A stretch of 64,000 nt of DNA from Pseudonocardia parietis (GTDB taxonomy: Bacteria; Actinomycetota; Actinomycetes; Mycobacteriales; Pseudonocardiaceae): assembly GCF_017876315.1 (NCBI RefSeq), contig NZ_JAGINU010000001.1:5208001-5272000 (forward strand). The letters are read 5' to 3'. Below the pieces are notes generated by a model. That model saw only the letters and a list, made by a program, of their open reading frames with translations. It did no database searches and had not been told where the DNA came from. The position numbers and the translations under genes were made by a program. Positions within the stretch are counted from its first letter, which is position 1, and the number at the start of each line of letters is the position of its first letter. Shown here one piece after another: positions 25,069 to 33,043 of the stretch.

Positions 25069-26265
25069 GTGCGGATCGCGACGGCCTGGCAGGCCATGGA
25101 CCAGCAGCCGCTGCGGTTCCTGCGGACGGCGTGGCCGTGGCGGTCGCTGGGGTACCTGCTGACCGGCGCGGCGCTCGGCGTCGTCCTGATAGTCGTGTTC
25201 GGGGTGCCGTCGTCGGCCCTGGTCCTGGGCGGTCCGGCGCTCGCCGTCGGCACCGGGTTCGCGCTGGTACTGGCCGTGATCGCGGTGGGCCCGCTGCTGG
25301 CCGCCCTGGAACGACGACGGCTGCGGCTGGTCGACGACGAGCCACTGCCGGCCCCGCCGCGTCCTCCCGGATCGCGGTGGCGGGCACCGTCGACCTGGCG
25401 GGCGGTGGGGTTCGCGTTGCTGGCCGCGACCGGGCTGGCCGCACTGGACGCCGGCGTCCTCGGCTTCTCCTTCGTGCTGCCGGTGCTGTTGTTCGCCTCC
25501 CCCACCGACGACCCGAACGCGTGGCCACTGGTGATCGTCGGGGTGCTGCTGCTCGTCGTGGCACCGTGGACGGTCACCGCATGGGCCGGGGCCAGGGCGG
25601 CGCTGACCCGCACCGTGCTGGGGCCGCGCGGGGTCGAGCTGGGGCCCGGGATCGCCGACGTCGCCACCCGCCGGCTGATCGGCGCGTTCGAGACCGAGCG
25701 GTCTCGGATCGAGCGGGACCTGCACGACGGCGCCCAGCAGCGGCTCGTCGCGCTGGGGGTGTCGCTCGGGCTGGCCCGGCTCGACGTCCCGGACGACTCG
25801 GCGGTCGCCGGCCGGCTCGACGACGCCCGCGACCAGCTCGGCGTCGCGCTCGCCGAGCTGCGTGACCTGGTCCGCGGTCTCGACCCGCGGACGCTCGCCG
25901 ACCACGGACTCGCCGCGGCCGTCGAGGACCAGGCGGCGCGCTGCCCGGTACCGGTCGAGGTGGACCTGCTGCTGCCGGACCGCCTCCCCCCGCAGGTCGC
26001 GACGACCGCGTACTTCGTGCTGACCGAGGCGCTCACCAACACCACCCGGCACAGCGGCGCCCGGGCCGCGTCGGTGACCGGGCGCCGGCACGCCGACCAG
26101 CTGGTCATCGAGGTCCGCGACGACGGCCGCGGCGGTGCCGACCCCGCCGGCGGATCCGGGCTGGCCGGGCTGGCGGAGCGGGTCGCGCTGGCCGGTGGCC
26201 GGGTGCGGCTGTCCAGCCCGTCCGGCGGGCCGACGCTGCTGCGGGTGGAGCTGCCGTGCGTGTGA
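25069..26265 (+). CDS. Sensor histidine kinase (HisKA_3 type)
   Basis: NarL-type kinase of 398 residues. The N-terminal region has two pairs of membrane spans (SLGYLLTGAALGVVLIVVFG with a following helix, and AVGFALLAATGLAALDAGVLGFSFVLPVLLF with the next), a layout close to the DUF4153/sensor-domain kinases of actinobacteria. The H-box is RSRIERDLHDGAQQRLVALG with His219; the ATPase domain has AYFVLTEALTNTTRHSGA, DDGRGGADP and GSGLAGLAERVALAGGRV. The GTG at 25069 is inferred. It overlaps the response-regulator start by 10 bp. Confidence 0.92.
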   Translation: MRIATAWQAMDQQPLRFLRTAWPWRSLGYLLTGAALGVVLIVVFGVPSSALVLGGPALAVGTGFALVLAVIAVGPLLAALERRRLRLVDDEPLPAPPRPPGSRWRAPSTWRAVGFALLAATGLAALDAGVLGFSFVLPVLLFASPTDDPNAWPLVIVGVLLLVVAPWTVTAWAGARAALTRTVLGPRGVELGPGIADVATRRLIGAFETERSRIERDLHDGAQQRLVALGVSLGLARLDVPDDSAVAGRLDDARDQLGVALAELRDLVRGLDPRTLADHGLAAAVEDQAARCPVPVEVDLLLPDRLPPQVATTAYFVLTEALTNTTRHSGARAASVTGRRHADQLVIEVRDDGRGGADPAGGSGLAGLAERVALAGGRVRLSSPSGGPTLLRVELPCV

Positions 26266-26903
26266 CCGTCGCCGAGGACGCCGCGCTCATGCGGGAGGGC
26301 CTCATCGGGTTGCTGGAGCGGTTCGGGCACACCGTCGTCGCCGCCGTCGGGGATGCGCCGGCGCTGGTCGGGGCGGTGCGGCGGGAGCGCCCGGACCTGG
26401 TGCTGACCGACGTGCGGATGCCACCCGGCAACGCCGACGACGGCCTGCGCGCCGCCGTCGAGCTGCGGATCGCCGATCCCGCGCTGCCGGTGCTCGTGCT
26501 GTCCCAGTACGTCGAACCGGTCGCCGCCGAGGCGCTGCTGGACACCGGCGACGGCGCCGGGGTCGGCTATCTGCTCAAGGACCGGGTGGCGGACGTGACC
26601 GCGTTCGCGGCCGCCGCGCAGCGGGTCGCCGGGGGCGGCACCGTGCTCGATCCGGAGGTCGTGCGGCGGCTGGTCCGCCGCCGCCGCGACCCGGTCGGCC
26701 GGCTGTCCCCGCGGGAGCGGGAGGTCCTCGACCTGATGGCGCAGGGCCGGTCGAACGCCGAGATCGCCGACGCGCTCGTGCTGTCCGACGCCGCGGTGAA
26801 CAAGCACGTCCGGGCGGTGTTCACCAAGCTCGACCTGCCCGTCGAGGTGTCCGGGCACCGCCGGGTGCTGGCCGTCCTGGCGTGGCTGCGGTCGGGGAGT
26901 TAG
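26256..26903 (+). CDS. NarL/LuxR-family response regulator
   Basis: A 215-residue response regulator coupled to the preceding kinase. The receiver has acidic residues ED near 7-8, the phospho-Asp52 in LVLTDVRMPPG and Lys in GYLLKDRVADV; the LuxR helix-turn-helix is LSPREREVLDLMAQGRSNAEIADALVLSDAAVNKHVRAVFTKL. The start overlaps the kinase 3' end; a second GTG at 26262 is possible. It very likely controls the divergent ABC exporter. Confidence 0.94.
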   Translation: MRVTVAEDAALMREGLIGLLERFGHTVVAAVGDAPALVGAVRRERPDLVLTDVRMPPGNADDGLRAAVELRIADPALPVLVLSQYVEPVAAEALLDTGDGAGVGYLLKDRVADVTAFAAAAQRVAGGGTVLDPEVVRRLVRRRRDPVGRLSPREREVLDLMAQGRSNAEIADALVLSDAAVNKHVRAVFTKLDLPVEVSGHRRVLAVLAWLRSGS

Positions 26904-26904
26904 G

Positions 26905-27561
26905 TCACTCCCCCGCCGGCCGCACCATCGTCAGCTGGTGCATCCTGCGGCCCTCGTGCCGGATCCCGGGGACGAGCGGCGTCGGACCGTGGACGGTGAA
27001 ACCCACCCGCTCGAAGAACCGCACGGCACGGTGGTTCTCGACGAGTGTCTGCAGATAGCACCCCGGGACCCCGGCCTCGTCGAGGCGACGCAGCCAGGCC
27101 GCCATCAACGCGTCCGCGGCACCGGTCCCGCGGGCCTCCGGCGCGACGTTGATGTGCAGATGGGCCGGCCAGCGTGGGTCGTCGACCGTGCCCGAGGCGA
27201 GCGGTTCGCGGCGCAACGCCGCCCGGGCCGCATCGAGCGCGGTGCGGCCCATGAACCGCAGCGTCCGCGGGCGCAGCAGTACCCGGGGCCGGGCGATGGC
27301 CCGGACGAGCACCTCGTCCTCACCCGGCATCGACGAGGGGTCCGGGCAACCGGTCAGGTACCCGACCAGACGCCCCGCGTGCTCGGCGAGGAACAGCGAG
27401 TCCGGGCAGTGCTCGACGTACGGGTCGAGGTAGACGGCCCGTTCGGACTCCGCGTGTCCCCACAGCTCCCCGGTCGGGGAGCCGACACCGGCACGCGCGA
27501 ACAGGTCGACGAGCGCGGCGTGGTCGGCGGCGTCGTAGGTGCGGATCGTCGTCATGGTCAT
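26905..27561 (-). CDS. GNAT-family N-acetyltransferase
   Basis: Single-domain acetyltransferase of 218 residues. The acetyl-CoA binding core is LHINVAPEARGTGAADALMAAWLRRL (motif A, R/Q-x-x-G-x-G/A), followed by GVPGCYLQTLVENHRAVRFFERVGF (motif B). An unusually long insert with several Arg residues (RAIARPRVLLRPRTLRFMGRTALDAARAALRREP) lies in the middle. Two ATGs, 27561 and 27555, are equally possible. The acceptor substrate is unknown. It converges on the response-regulator gene with 1 bp between stops. Confidence 0.85.
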   Translation of the reverse strand: MTMTTIRTYDAADHAALVDLFARAGVGSPTGELWGHAESERAVYLDPYVEHCPDSLFLAEHAGRLVGYLTGCPDPSSMPGEDEVLVRAIARPRVLLRPRTLRFMGRTALDAARAALRREPLASGTVDDPRWPAHLHINVAPEARGTGAADALMAAWLRRLDEAGVPGCYLQTLVENHRAVRFFERVGFTVHGPTPLVPGIRHEGRRMHQLTMVRPAGE

Positions 27562-27804
27562 CCCGGGGACACGGTCCGTCCGCCACGGCCGGCGGACCGG
27601 ATCGCGGCCCGTGGTCGGTGGGTTCCGGTGGACCGCTGACCCTACTGGACAGTCCGAGACGGACGGCTGCCGCGAGGTTTTGTCGTCGTCCTCCGCGGCG
27701 GGGATCTCAGTACGTGTCCCCCGGACCGTCAACCGGCCTCGACAGCGGGGCCATCGGACTCCCGAATCCCCGCGATGGGGTCGGCGAGCCGAAACTGTCG
27801 GTGG

Positions 27805-27820
27805 TCGACGATATGTTCGA
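27805..27820 (+). promoter_or_regulatory. LexA (SOS) box with embedded -10
   Basis: TCGACGATATGTTCGA differs from the actinobacterial SOS box TCGAACnnnnGTTCGA only at its fifth and sixth positions; the right half-site is perfect. Within it TATGTT (27812-27817) is a good -10, and the transcript would start about seven bases on, at the ATG at 27824. LexA binding here would block the promoter, and a leaderless mRNA explains the absence of a ribosome site. Several mycobacterial 13E12 genes are known to be LexA-regulated. Confidence 0.65.
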
Positions 27821-27823
27821 TCC

Positions 27824-29800
27824 ATGCAGCCGATGGCGATCCCCGACGGGCTGGCGGACATCCCGCCCGGCCCCGCGCTCGGGGCGCTGCTGGCCGGGAT
27901 CGACCCGGCCCGGGTCGCCAACGGCGACACCGTCACGGTGCTGCAGGCCTGGCGGCGCCAGCGTTCCCACACCGATGCCGCCGAGTTCGCCGTCATGACC
28001 CAGGTCGGCCGCTGCGACCCGAGCAGCAAGCCGTCGCACCTGGCCCGGCTGGAGACACCCGACCCGAACTGCGGCATCGAGATCGCCGCCGCACTCACCC
28101 TCACCGAACTGGCGGCCTGGCACGAGCACACCCTGGCCGAAACCCTGGTCCACCGGCTGCCGGACGTGCATGCCGCCCTCGCCTGCGGTGACATCGACCG
28201 CGGCAAGGCAGCGGTCTTCGCCGACCTGCTCGAGCCCCTCACCGACACCCAGAACGCCCGCATCTGCGCCGCACTGCTGCCCAAGGCACGCGGGCTGACC
28301 ACCGGGCAACTCCGGTACCGGCTACGCCGGATGGTGATCGCCATCGACCCCGACGCCGCCCGACGCCGCTACAACGAGGCACTGCGCCGACGACGGGTGA
28401 TCTGCTACCTCGACGAGGACGGCACGGCCACGATCACCATGATCGGGCTCGACCCGGCCGCCGCCCAGGCCGCCTGCGAACGCGTCGACGGCCTCGCCCG
28501 CGCGATCCGCGTCGCCGGCCACCCGGAGTCGCTGCCGGTGATCCGCATCGACCTGGCCACCGCCCTGCTCGACGGCAGCCTGCACACCTTGAGCCACGAC
28601 CAGATCATCACCGCCATGCTCGCCCGCGCGACCGCACCCGACCCCGACACGGACACCCCCAACGACGACGCCCACAGCGGTGCCGGGCACAGAAGCGGCA
28701 GCGACAGCAGCAGCGACAGCAGCAGCGACAGCAGCGAGGACGGCAGGAGCGAGGACGACCGCGGCGACGGCGACGGCGGTGGGCATGGCGACGGGGGCGG
28801 CGATGACGAGCCGCGTGACAACGGCCCCCGCGCCGGCGGATCCGGCGGCCCCGCCCGACCGGAGCCTGCCCGCTCGGGCGTCGAGGTCCGGCTCCGCTTG
28901 TCGACCCTCCTCGGCCACGACGAGCACCCCGGCGAGATCCCCGGACTCGGCCCGATCCTCGCCCCCACCGCCCGCGCCGCCGTCGCCCGCCAGCAGCGGG
29001 CCGAATGGCGCTTCGCGATCACCGACCCCGACGGCTCCCTCGTCCTCGCCGGCATCACCCGCCGACGCCCACCAACGTACACCGGTCAACCCGGCCAGAT
29101 CGGGCCTCCGCTGCTCCGGCAGGCCCACGGCGGCATCGTCGAACTCCAGGTCCCCGCCACGCTGCTGGAACAGCTGTCAGCACAGCCACCGCCGGGATGG
29201 GAAACCTTGATCGCCGACCTGGCCACCCAGTACGCCGACCGCACCACGCTCAACTCCGCGATGGATGAGCGGTCCGGCGATCGACTGCCGTGCCCGGCGC
29301 TCCGCCGCCACGTCGAGGTCCGGGATCGCACGTGTTGTTTTCCCGGCTGCCGACGTCCGGCCCGCAAGGCCCAGCAGGACCATACCCAGGATCACCAGTA
29401 CGGCGGCCGGACCGTGAGCGAGAACCTCGGCCCACTGTGCATACTCCACCACGCGCTCAAGACGGCTGGGCACTGGCGCGTTCACCAGCCCGTACCCGGC
29501 GAGTTCCGATGGCGCAGCCCGCTCGGCCGGGCCTACGCCACCCGCGGCGAACCCGTCTGCCCGGACCTCCCGGACCCGCTGCCCACCCCGCCGAGCCCGG
29601 CGCCGGCGCCTGCACCTCCGAGCCCACTTCAGCGCGAACTCGACGACGAGCCGATCTACCCGGGCGTCCACGCGCCCGCTCCCGCAACGCCCGCACCCCT
29701 CGATGCCACCTCGGCCACGACGACGACGGATCCGAACACAGCGACGACAGCGAGGAACGAAACCGCCGAGCGTGCGCCACCGGAAGACCCGCCGTTCTGA
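27824..29800 (+). CDS. DUF222 / 13E12-repeat HNH endonuclease-domain protein
   Basis: A 658-residue protein of the actinobacterial 13E12 family: a DUF222 domain (about 30-250, with LARLETPDPNCGIEIAAALTLTELAAWH and GDIDRGKAAVFADLL), a low-complexity Ser/Asp/Gly linker (about 285-345), more DUF222 sequence, and an HNH nuclease-like module (about 495-550) with CCFPGCRR, a zinc Cys pair, DHTQDHQYGG and GPLCILHHALK. A Pro/Ala/Thr-rich tail of about 90 residues follows. Biochemical function is unproven. The family is often amplified within genomes and linked to SOS induction. Confidence 0.9.
   Translation: MQPMAIPDGLADIPPGPALGALLAGIDPARVANGDTVTVLQAWRRQRSHTDAAEFAVMTQVGRCDPSSKPSHLARLETPDPNCGIEIAAALTLTELAAWHEHTLAETLVHRLPDVHAALACGDIDRGKAAVFADLLEPLTDTQNARICAALLPKARGLTTGQLRYRLRRMVIAIDPDAARRRYNEALRRRRVICYLDEDGTATITMIGLDPAAAQAACERVDGLARAIRVAGHPESLPVIRIDLATALLDGSLHTLSHDQIITAMLARATAPDPDTDTPNDDAHSGAGHRSGSDSSSDSSSDSSEDGRSEDDRGDGDGGGHGDGGGDDEPRDNGPRAGGSGGPARPEPARSGVEVRLRLSTLLGHDEHPGEIPGLGPILAPTARAAVARQQRAEWRFAITDPDGSLVLAGITRRRPPTYTGQPGQIGPPLLRQAHGGIVELQVPATLLEQLSAQPPPGWETLIADLATQYADRTTLNSAMDERSGDRLPCPALRRHVEVRDRTCCFPGCRRPARKAQQDHTQDHQYGGRTVSENLGPLCILHHALKTAGHWRVHQPVPGEFRWRSPLGRAYATRGEPVCPDLPDPLPTPPSPAPAPAPPSPLQRELDDEPIYPGVHAPAPATPAPLDATSATTTTDPNTATTARNETAERAPPEDPPF
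28700..28735 (+). repeat. Three perfect 12-bp tandem units in the HNH gene linker
   Basis: AGCGACAGCAGC occurs three times without change, coding Ser-Asp-Ser-Ser repeats in the hydrophilic linker. Being a multiple of three, copy change would keep the frame and alter only linker length. Confidence 0.9.
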
Positions 29801-29897
29801 TCCGAGCGCACAGGGTCGTGACGTGACTCGGCCGGATCTGGTCTGCCCCACACTGCTGGACACGCCGTTCGGGCGCGCTATCGCGGAGCAGTACCGA

Positions 29898-29927
29898 ACC
29901 CGCTGCATCGGATCCGGTGCAGCGGGT
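29898..29927 (+). promoter_or_regulatory. Perfect 10-bp hairpin before the MHS transporter
   Basis: ACCCGCTGCA and TGCAGCGGGT pair over ten bases around a 10-nt loop. The hairpin ends 26 nt before the ATG at 29954, with GGGAGG in between. It has no following U-run, so a leader structure or operator is as likely as a terminator of the HNH gene, which ends 97 bp upstream. Confidence 0.5.
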
Positions 29928-29953
29928 AACAGTCCTGCTGGGAGGCGACGGCC

Positions 29954-31318
29954 ATGGCGCATCGACGTGGGATCCGGGTGGTGCGACCGTCCGAGCTGAA
30001 GCGGACGATCAGCGGCACGACGGTCGGGAACCTGATCGAGTGGTACGACTTCGGGATCTTCGCGTTCCTGGTGCCGACGGTCAGCCAGGTGTTCTTCGCC
30101 GGCGGCTCCGGATCGCTGGTCGCGACGTTCACCGTGTTCGCCGTCGCGTTCCTCGTGCGCCCGATCGGCGGTCTGGTCTTCGGTGCGCTGGGCGACCGGA
30201 TCGGCCGTCGCCGGGTACTGGCCATCACGATCGTGACGATGGCCGTCGGCACGTTCGCCATCGGGTTGATCCCGAGCCAGGAGACGATCGGCGTGTGGGC
30301 GGCGGTGCTGCTGCTCCTCTGCCGGATCGTGCAGGGCTTCTCCACCGGCGGCGAGTACGCCGGCGCCATGACGTACGTGGGCGAGCACGCGCCCGACACC
30401 CGCCGCGGGTTCCTGGCCAGCTTCCTGGAGTTCGGCACGCTCACCGGCTACGTCCTGGGCGCCGCCGTGGCGACCACGATCACCGCGGTGGTGCCGCCGG
30501 AGGCGCTGCTGTCCTGGGGCTGGCGGATCCCGTTCCTGATCGCGGGGCCGCTGGGCCTGATCGGCCTGTACATCCGGTCGCGGCTGGAGGAGAGCCCGGC
30601 CTACGAGCAGCAGGCACAGGAACAGAAGGACGAGGACACCTCGCTCAAGGAGCAGGTCCACGAGACCGTCGTGCGGCCCTGGCGCCCGCTGCTGATCTGC
30701 ATCGGCCTGGTCGGGGCACACAACATCACGAACTACACGCTGACCCAGTACCTGCCGACGTACCTGACCGAGACGGTGCGGCTGCCCTACACCCCGGCCC
30801 TGCTGGTCGTGCTGGCGGTCATGGTGGTGCTCGCCGCGCTGGTCGTCGGGGCGGGGCGGCTCTCCGACCGGATCGGCCGCAACCCCATCCTCTACACCGG
30901 TGCGGGCCTGCTGATCGTGCTCGGCGTGCCTGCCTTCATGCTGATGTCGCTGGGCGGCTACGCGGCCGCGTTCCTCGGCGCGCTGCTGGTCGGGCTGATG
31001 CTGCTCTGCTTCAACAGCACCCTGCCCGGCACTCTGCCCGCCCTGTTCCCGATCGGCACCCGCTACAGCACGCTCGCCATCGGCTACAACGTCGCGGTCT
31101 CCGTGCTCGGTGGCACCACGCCACTGATCGCGCAGACGCTGGTCACCGGTACCGGCAGCCCGGTCGTGCCGGGGATCGTGCTCGTCGTGGCCGGGATCAT
31201 CGGAGCGGTGTCGGTCTACGCGCTGCGCGAGCCGGCCGGGAAACCGATGCCCGGTTCCCCGCCCGCGGCCGCCGACCCCGAGGAGGCCGATCGGATGGCC
31301 CGCGGCGAGGACCCGTAG
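29954..31318 (+). CDS. MHS-family MFS transporter (ProP/ShiA-like)
   Basis: Metabolite:H+ symporter of 454 residues and twelve helices. The N-terminus IEWYDFGIFAFL is typical of the MHS family, as are FGALGDRIGRRRVL (loop 2-3), GGEYAGAMTYVGEHAP and GWRIPFLIAGPLGLIGLYIRSRLEESPAY before the central loop; the second half has GRLSDRIGRNPIL. Likely substrates for the family are osmoprotectants, dicarboxylates or aromatic acids, and nothing here decides. The ATG has GGGAGGCGAC upstream. It is convergent with hisB. Confidence 0.92.
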   Translation: MAHRRGIRVVRPSELKRTISGTTVGNLIEWYDFGIFAFLVPTVSQVFFAGGSGSLVATFTVFAVAFLVRPIGGLVFGALGDRIGRRRVLAITIVTMAVGTFAIGLIPSQETIGVWAAVLLLLCRIVQGFSTGGEYAGAMTYVGEHAPDTRRGFLASFLEFGTLTGYVLGAAVATTITAVVPPEALLSWGWRIPFLIAGPLGLIGLYIRSRLEESPAYEQQAQEQKDEDTSLKEQVHETVVRPWRPLLICIGLVGAHNITNYTLTQYLPTYLTETVRLPYTPALLVVLAVMVVLAALVVGAGRLSDRIGRNPILYTGAGLLIVLGVPAFMLMSLGGYAAAFLGALLVGLMLLCFNSTLPGTLPALFPIGTRYSTLAIGYNVAVSVLGGTTPLIAQTLVTGTGSPVVPGIVLVVAGIIGAVSVYALREPAGKPMPGSPPAAADPEEADRMARGEDP

Positions 31319-31329
31319 CGAACCGCTAC
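31315..31329. terminator. Small hairpin spanning both stop codons of the MHS gene and hisB
   Basis: GTAGCG and CGCTAC pair around the loop AAC. The left arm contains the TAG of the plus-strand gene and the right arm the TAG of hisB, so the convergent genes share it. The stem is short, and termination activity is a guess. Confidence 0.35.
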
Positions 31330-31925
31330 AGCGCGCCCTTGGTCGACGGCACCCCGGTCACCCGCGGATCGTCCTCGGTCGCCGCGCGCAACGCCCGGGC
31401 GACCGCCTTGAACTGGGCCTCGGTGATGTGGTGCGGGTCCCGGCCGTCGAGCACCCGCACGTGCAGCGCGAGGTGCCCGTGGAAGGCCAGCGACTCGAAC
31501 ACGTGCTTGTTCAGCACCGTCGGGTAGTGCCCGCCGACGACGAAGCCGCGCATCATCTCCGGCTCACCGGTGCACACCGTGTACGGGCGACCGGAGACGT
31601 CGACGACCGCGTGCGCGAGCGCCTCGTCCATCGGGATCCAGGCGTCACCGAAGCGGCGGATGCCGGTCTTGTCGCCCAGCGCCTGCCGGATCGCCTGGCC
31701 CAGCACGATCGCGACGTCCTCGACGGTGTGGTGCGCGTCGATCTCGATGTCGCCGTCGGCGTGCACCGACAGGTCGAACGAGCCGTGCTTGCCGAACGCG
31801 TCCAGCATGTGGTCGTAGAACGGGACCCGGGTGTCGATGTCGGTCTTCCCGGTGCCGTCGAGATCGATCTCGACGGTGATCCGGGTCTCCTTGGTGACGC
31901 GCTCGACGCGTCCGATCCTGCTCAC
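31326..31925 (-). CDS. hisB: Imidazoleglycerol-phosphate dehydratase
   Basis: Manganese enzyme that dehydrates imidazole glycerol phosphate, 199 residues and monofunctional (no phosphatase domain). The duplicated metal-binding motifs are visible: HHTVED (about 70), the second DPHHITEAQFKAVARAL, plus FYDHMLDAFGKHGSFDL and SGRPYTV. The GTG overlaps the hisC stop in a GTGA. Last gene of the hisD-hisC-hisB fragment. Confidence 0.97.
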   Translation of the reverse strand: MSRIGRVERVTKETRITVEIDLDGTGKTDIDTRVPFYDHMLDAFGKHGSFDLSVHADGDIEIDAHHTVEDVAIVLGQAIRQALGDKTGIRRFGDAWIPMDEALAHAVVDVSGRPYTVCTGEPEMMRGFVVGGHYPTVLNKHVFESLAFHGHLALHVRVLDGRDPHHITEAQFKAVARALRAATEDDPRVTGVPSTKGAL

Positions 31926-33043
31926 AGCAACTCCTTGGTGGCGAGGTCTCCGGCGACCTGGAGGAAGGCGTCGTTCTCCTCCGGCGTCCCGATCGTGACG
32001 CGCAGCCGCTCGGGGATGCCGACGTCACGGATCAGAACGCCACGCTCCAGGAAACCCTTCCAGGCACGGCCAGCGTCGGCGAACCGGCCGAAGAGCACGA
32101 AGTTGGCGTCGCTGGCCACGACGTCGTAGCCGGCGGCGGCCAGCTCGGACGACACCCGGTCCCGTTCGGCGGCGAGCACCGCCACCGAGCCGAGGGTGGC
32201 GCCGGCGTGCCGCAGCGCCGCTCGCGCGGACGCCTGGGCCAGCACCGACAGGTGGTAGGGCAGCCGGACGAGCTGTACCGCGTCGACGACGGCGGGCGCG
32301 GCGGCCAGATACCCGAGCCGCCCGCCGGCGAACGCGAACGCCTTGCTCATCGTGCGCGACACCACGAGCTTGTGTCCGTGGCTCGCCAGCAGTGTGGTCG
32401 CGCTGGGCCGGCCGGTGGCCTCGGCGAACTCGGCGTAGGCCTCGTCGACGATCACGATGCCGGGGGCCGCGTCGACCAGGCGCGCGAGGTCGGCGGGCGC
32501 GATCGACTGCCCGGTGGGGTTGTTCGGGCTGGTCACGAACGTGATGTCCGGAGCACGGTCGCGCAGGGTCCCGATCGCCGCGTCGACGTCGATCGTGAAG
32601 TCGTCGCGCCGCGGGACCGGCACGAACTCGGTCTGCGTGCCCGACGCGAGGATCGGGTGCATCGAGTAGCTGGGCACGAACCCGAGCGCCGTGCGCCCCG
32701 GCCCGCCGAAGGCCTGCAGCAGCTGCTGGAGGATCTCGTTCGAGCCGTTCGCCGCCCACAGGTTGCGTACGTCCAGCTCGACACCGGTCTGGCGGGACAG
32801 GTAGGCGGCCAGGTCCTCGCGGAGCGCGACGGCGTCCCGGTCCGGGTAGCGGTGCAGGTCCCGGGCCGCCTCCTCGCAGGCCGCGGCGATGTCGGCGACC
32901 AGCTCGGGCGGCGGCGGGTACGGGTTCTCGTTGGTGTTGAGCCGGACCGCGACGTCGAGCTGCGGTGCACCGTACGGGCTCGTCCCGCGTAGGTCGTCGC
33001 GCAGCGGCAGGTCGTCGAGGCGCACGTTCTCGCCGGGGGTCAT
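31922..33043 (-). CDS. hisC: Histidinol-phosphate aminotransferase
   Basis: PLP enzyme of fold type I, 373 residues, catalysing the transamination of imidazole acetol phosphate. Key features are the N-terminal RLNTNENPYPPPPEL, AANGSNEILQQLL, TSPNNPTGQS with the Asn contacting PLP, VIVDEAYAEF with its Asp, and SRTMSKAFAFAGGRLGY carrying the Schiff-base Lys. The start overlaps the hisD stop by 4 bp and the end overlaps hisB, so the three are tightly coupled. Confidence 0.96.
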   Translation of the reverse strand: MTPGENVRLDDLPLRDDLRGTSPYGAPQLDVAVRLNTNENPYPPPPELVADIAAACEEAARDLHRYPDRDAVALREDLAAYLSRQTGVELDVRNLWAANGSNEILQQLLQAFGGPGRTALGFVPSYSMHPILASGTQTEFVPVPRRDDFTIDVDAAIGTLRDRAPDITFVTSPNNPTGQSIAPADLARLVDAAPGIVIVDEAYAEFAEATGRPSATTLLASHGHKLVVSRTMSKAFAFAGGRLGYLAAAPAVVDAVQLVRLPYHLSVLAQASARAALRHAGATLGSVAVLAAERDRVSSELAAAGYDVVASDANFVLFGRFADAGRAWKGFLERGVLIRDVGIPERLRVTIGTPEENDAFLQVAGDLATKELL

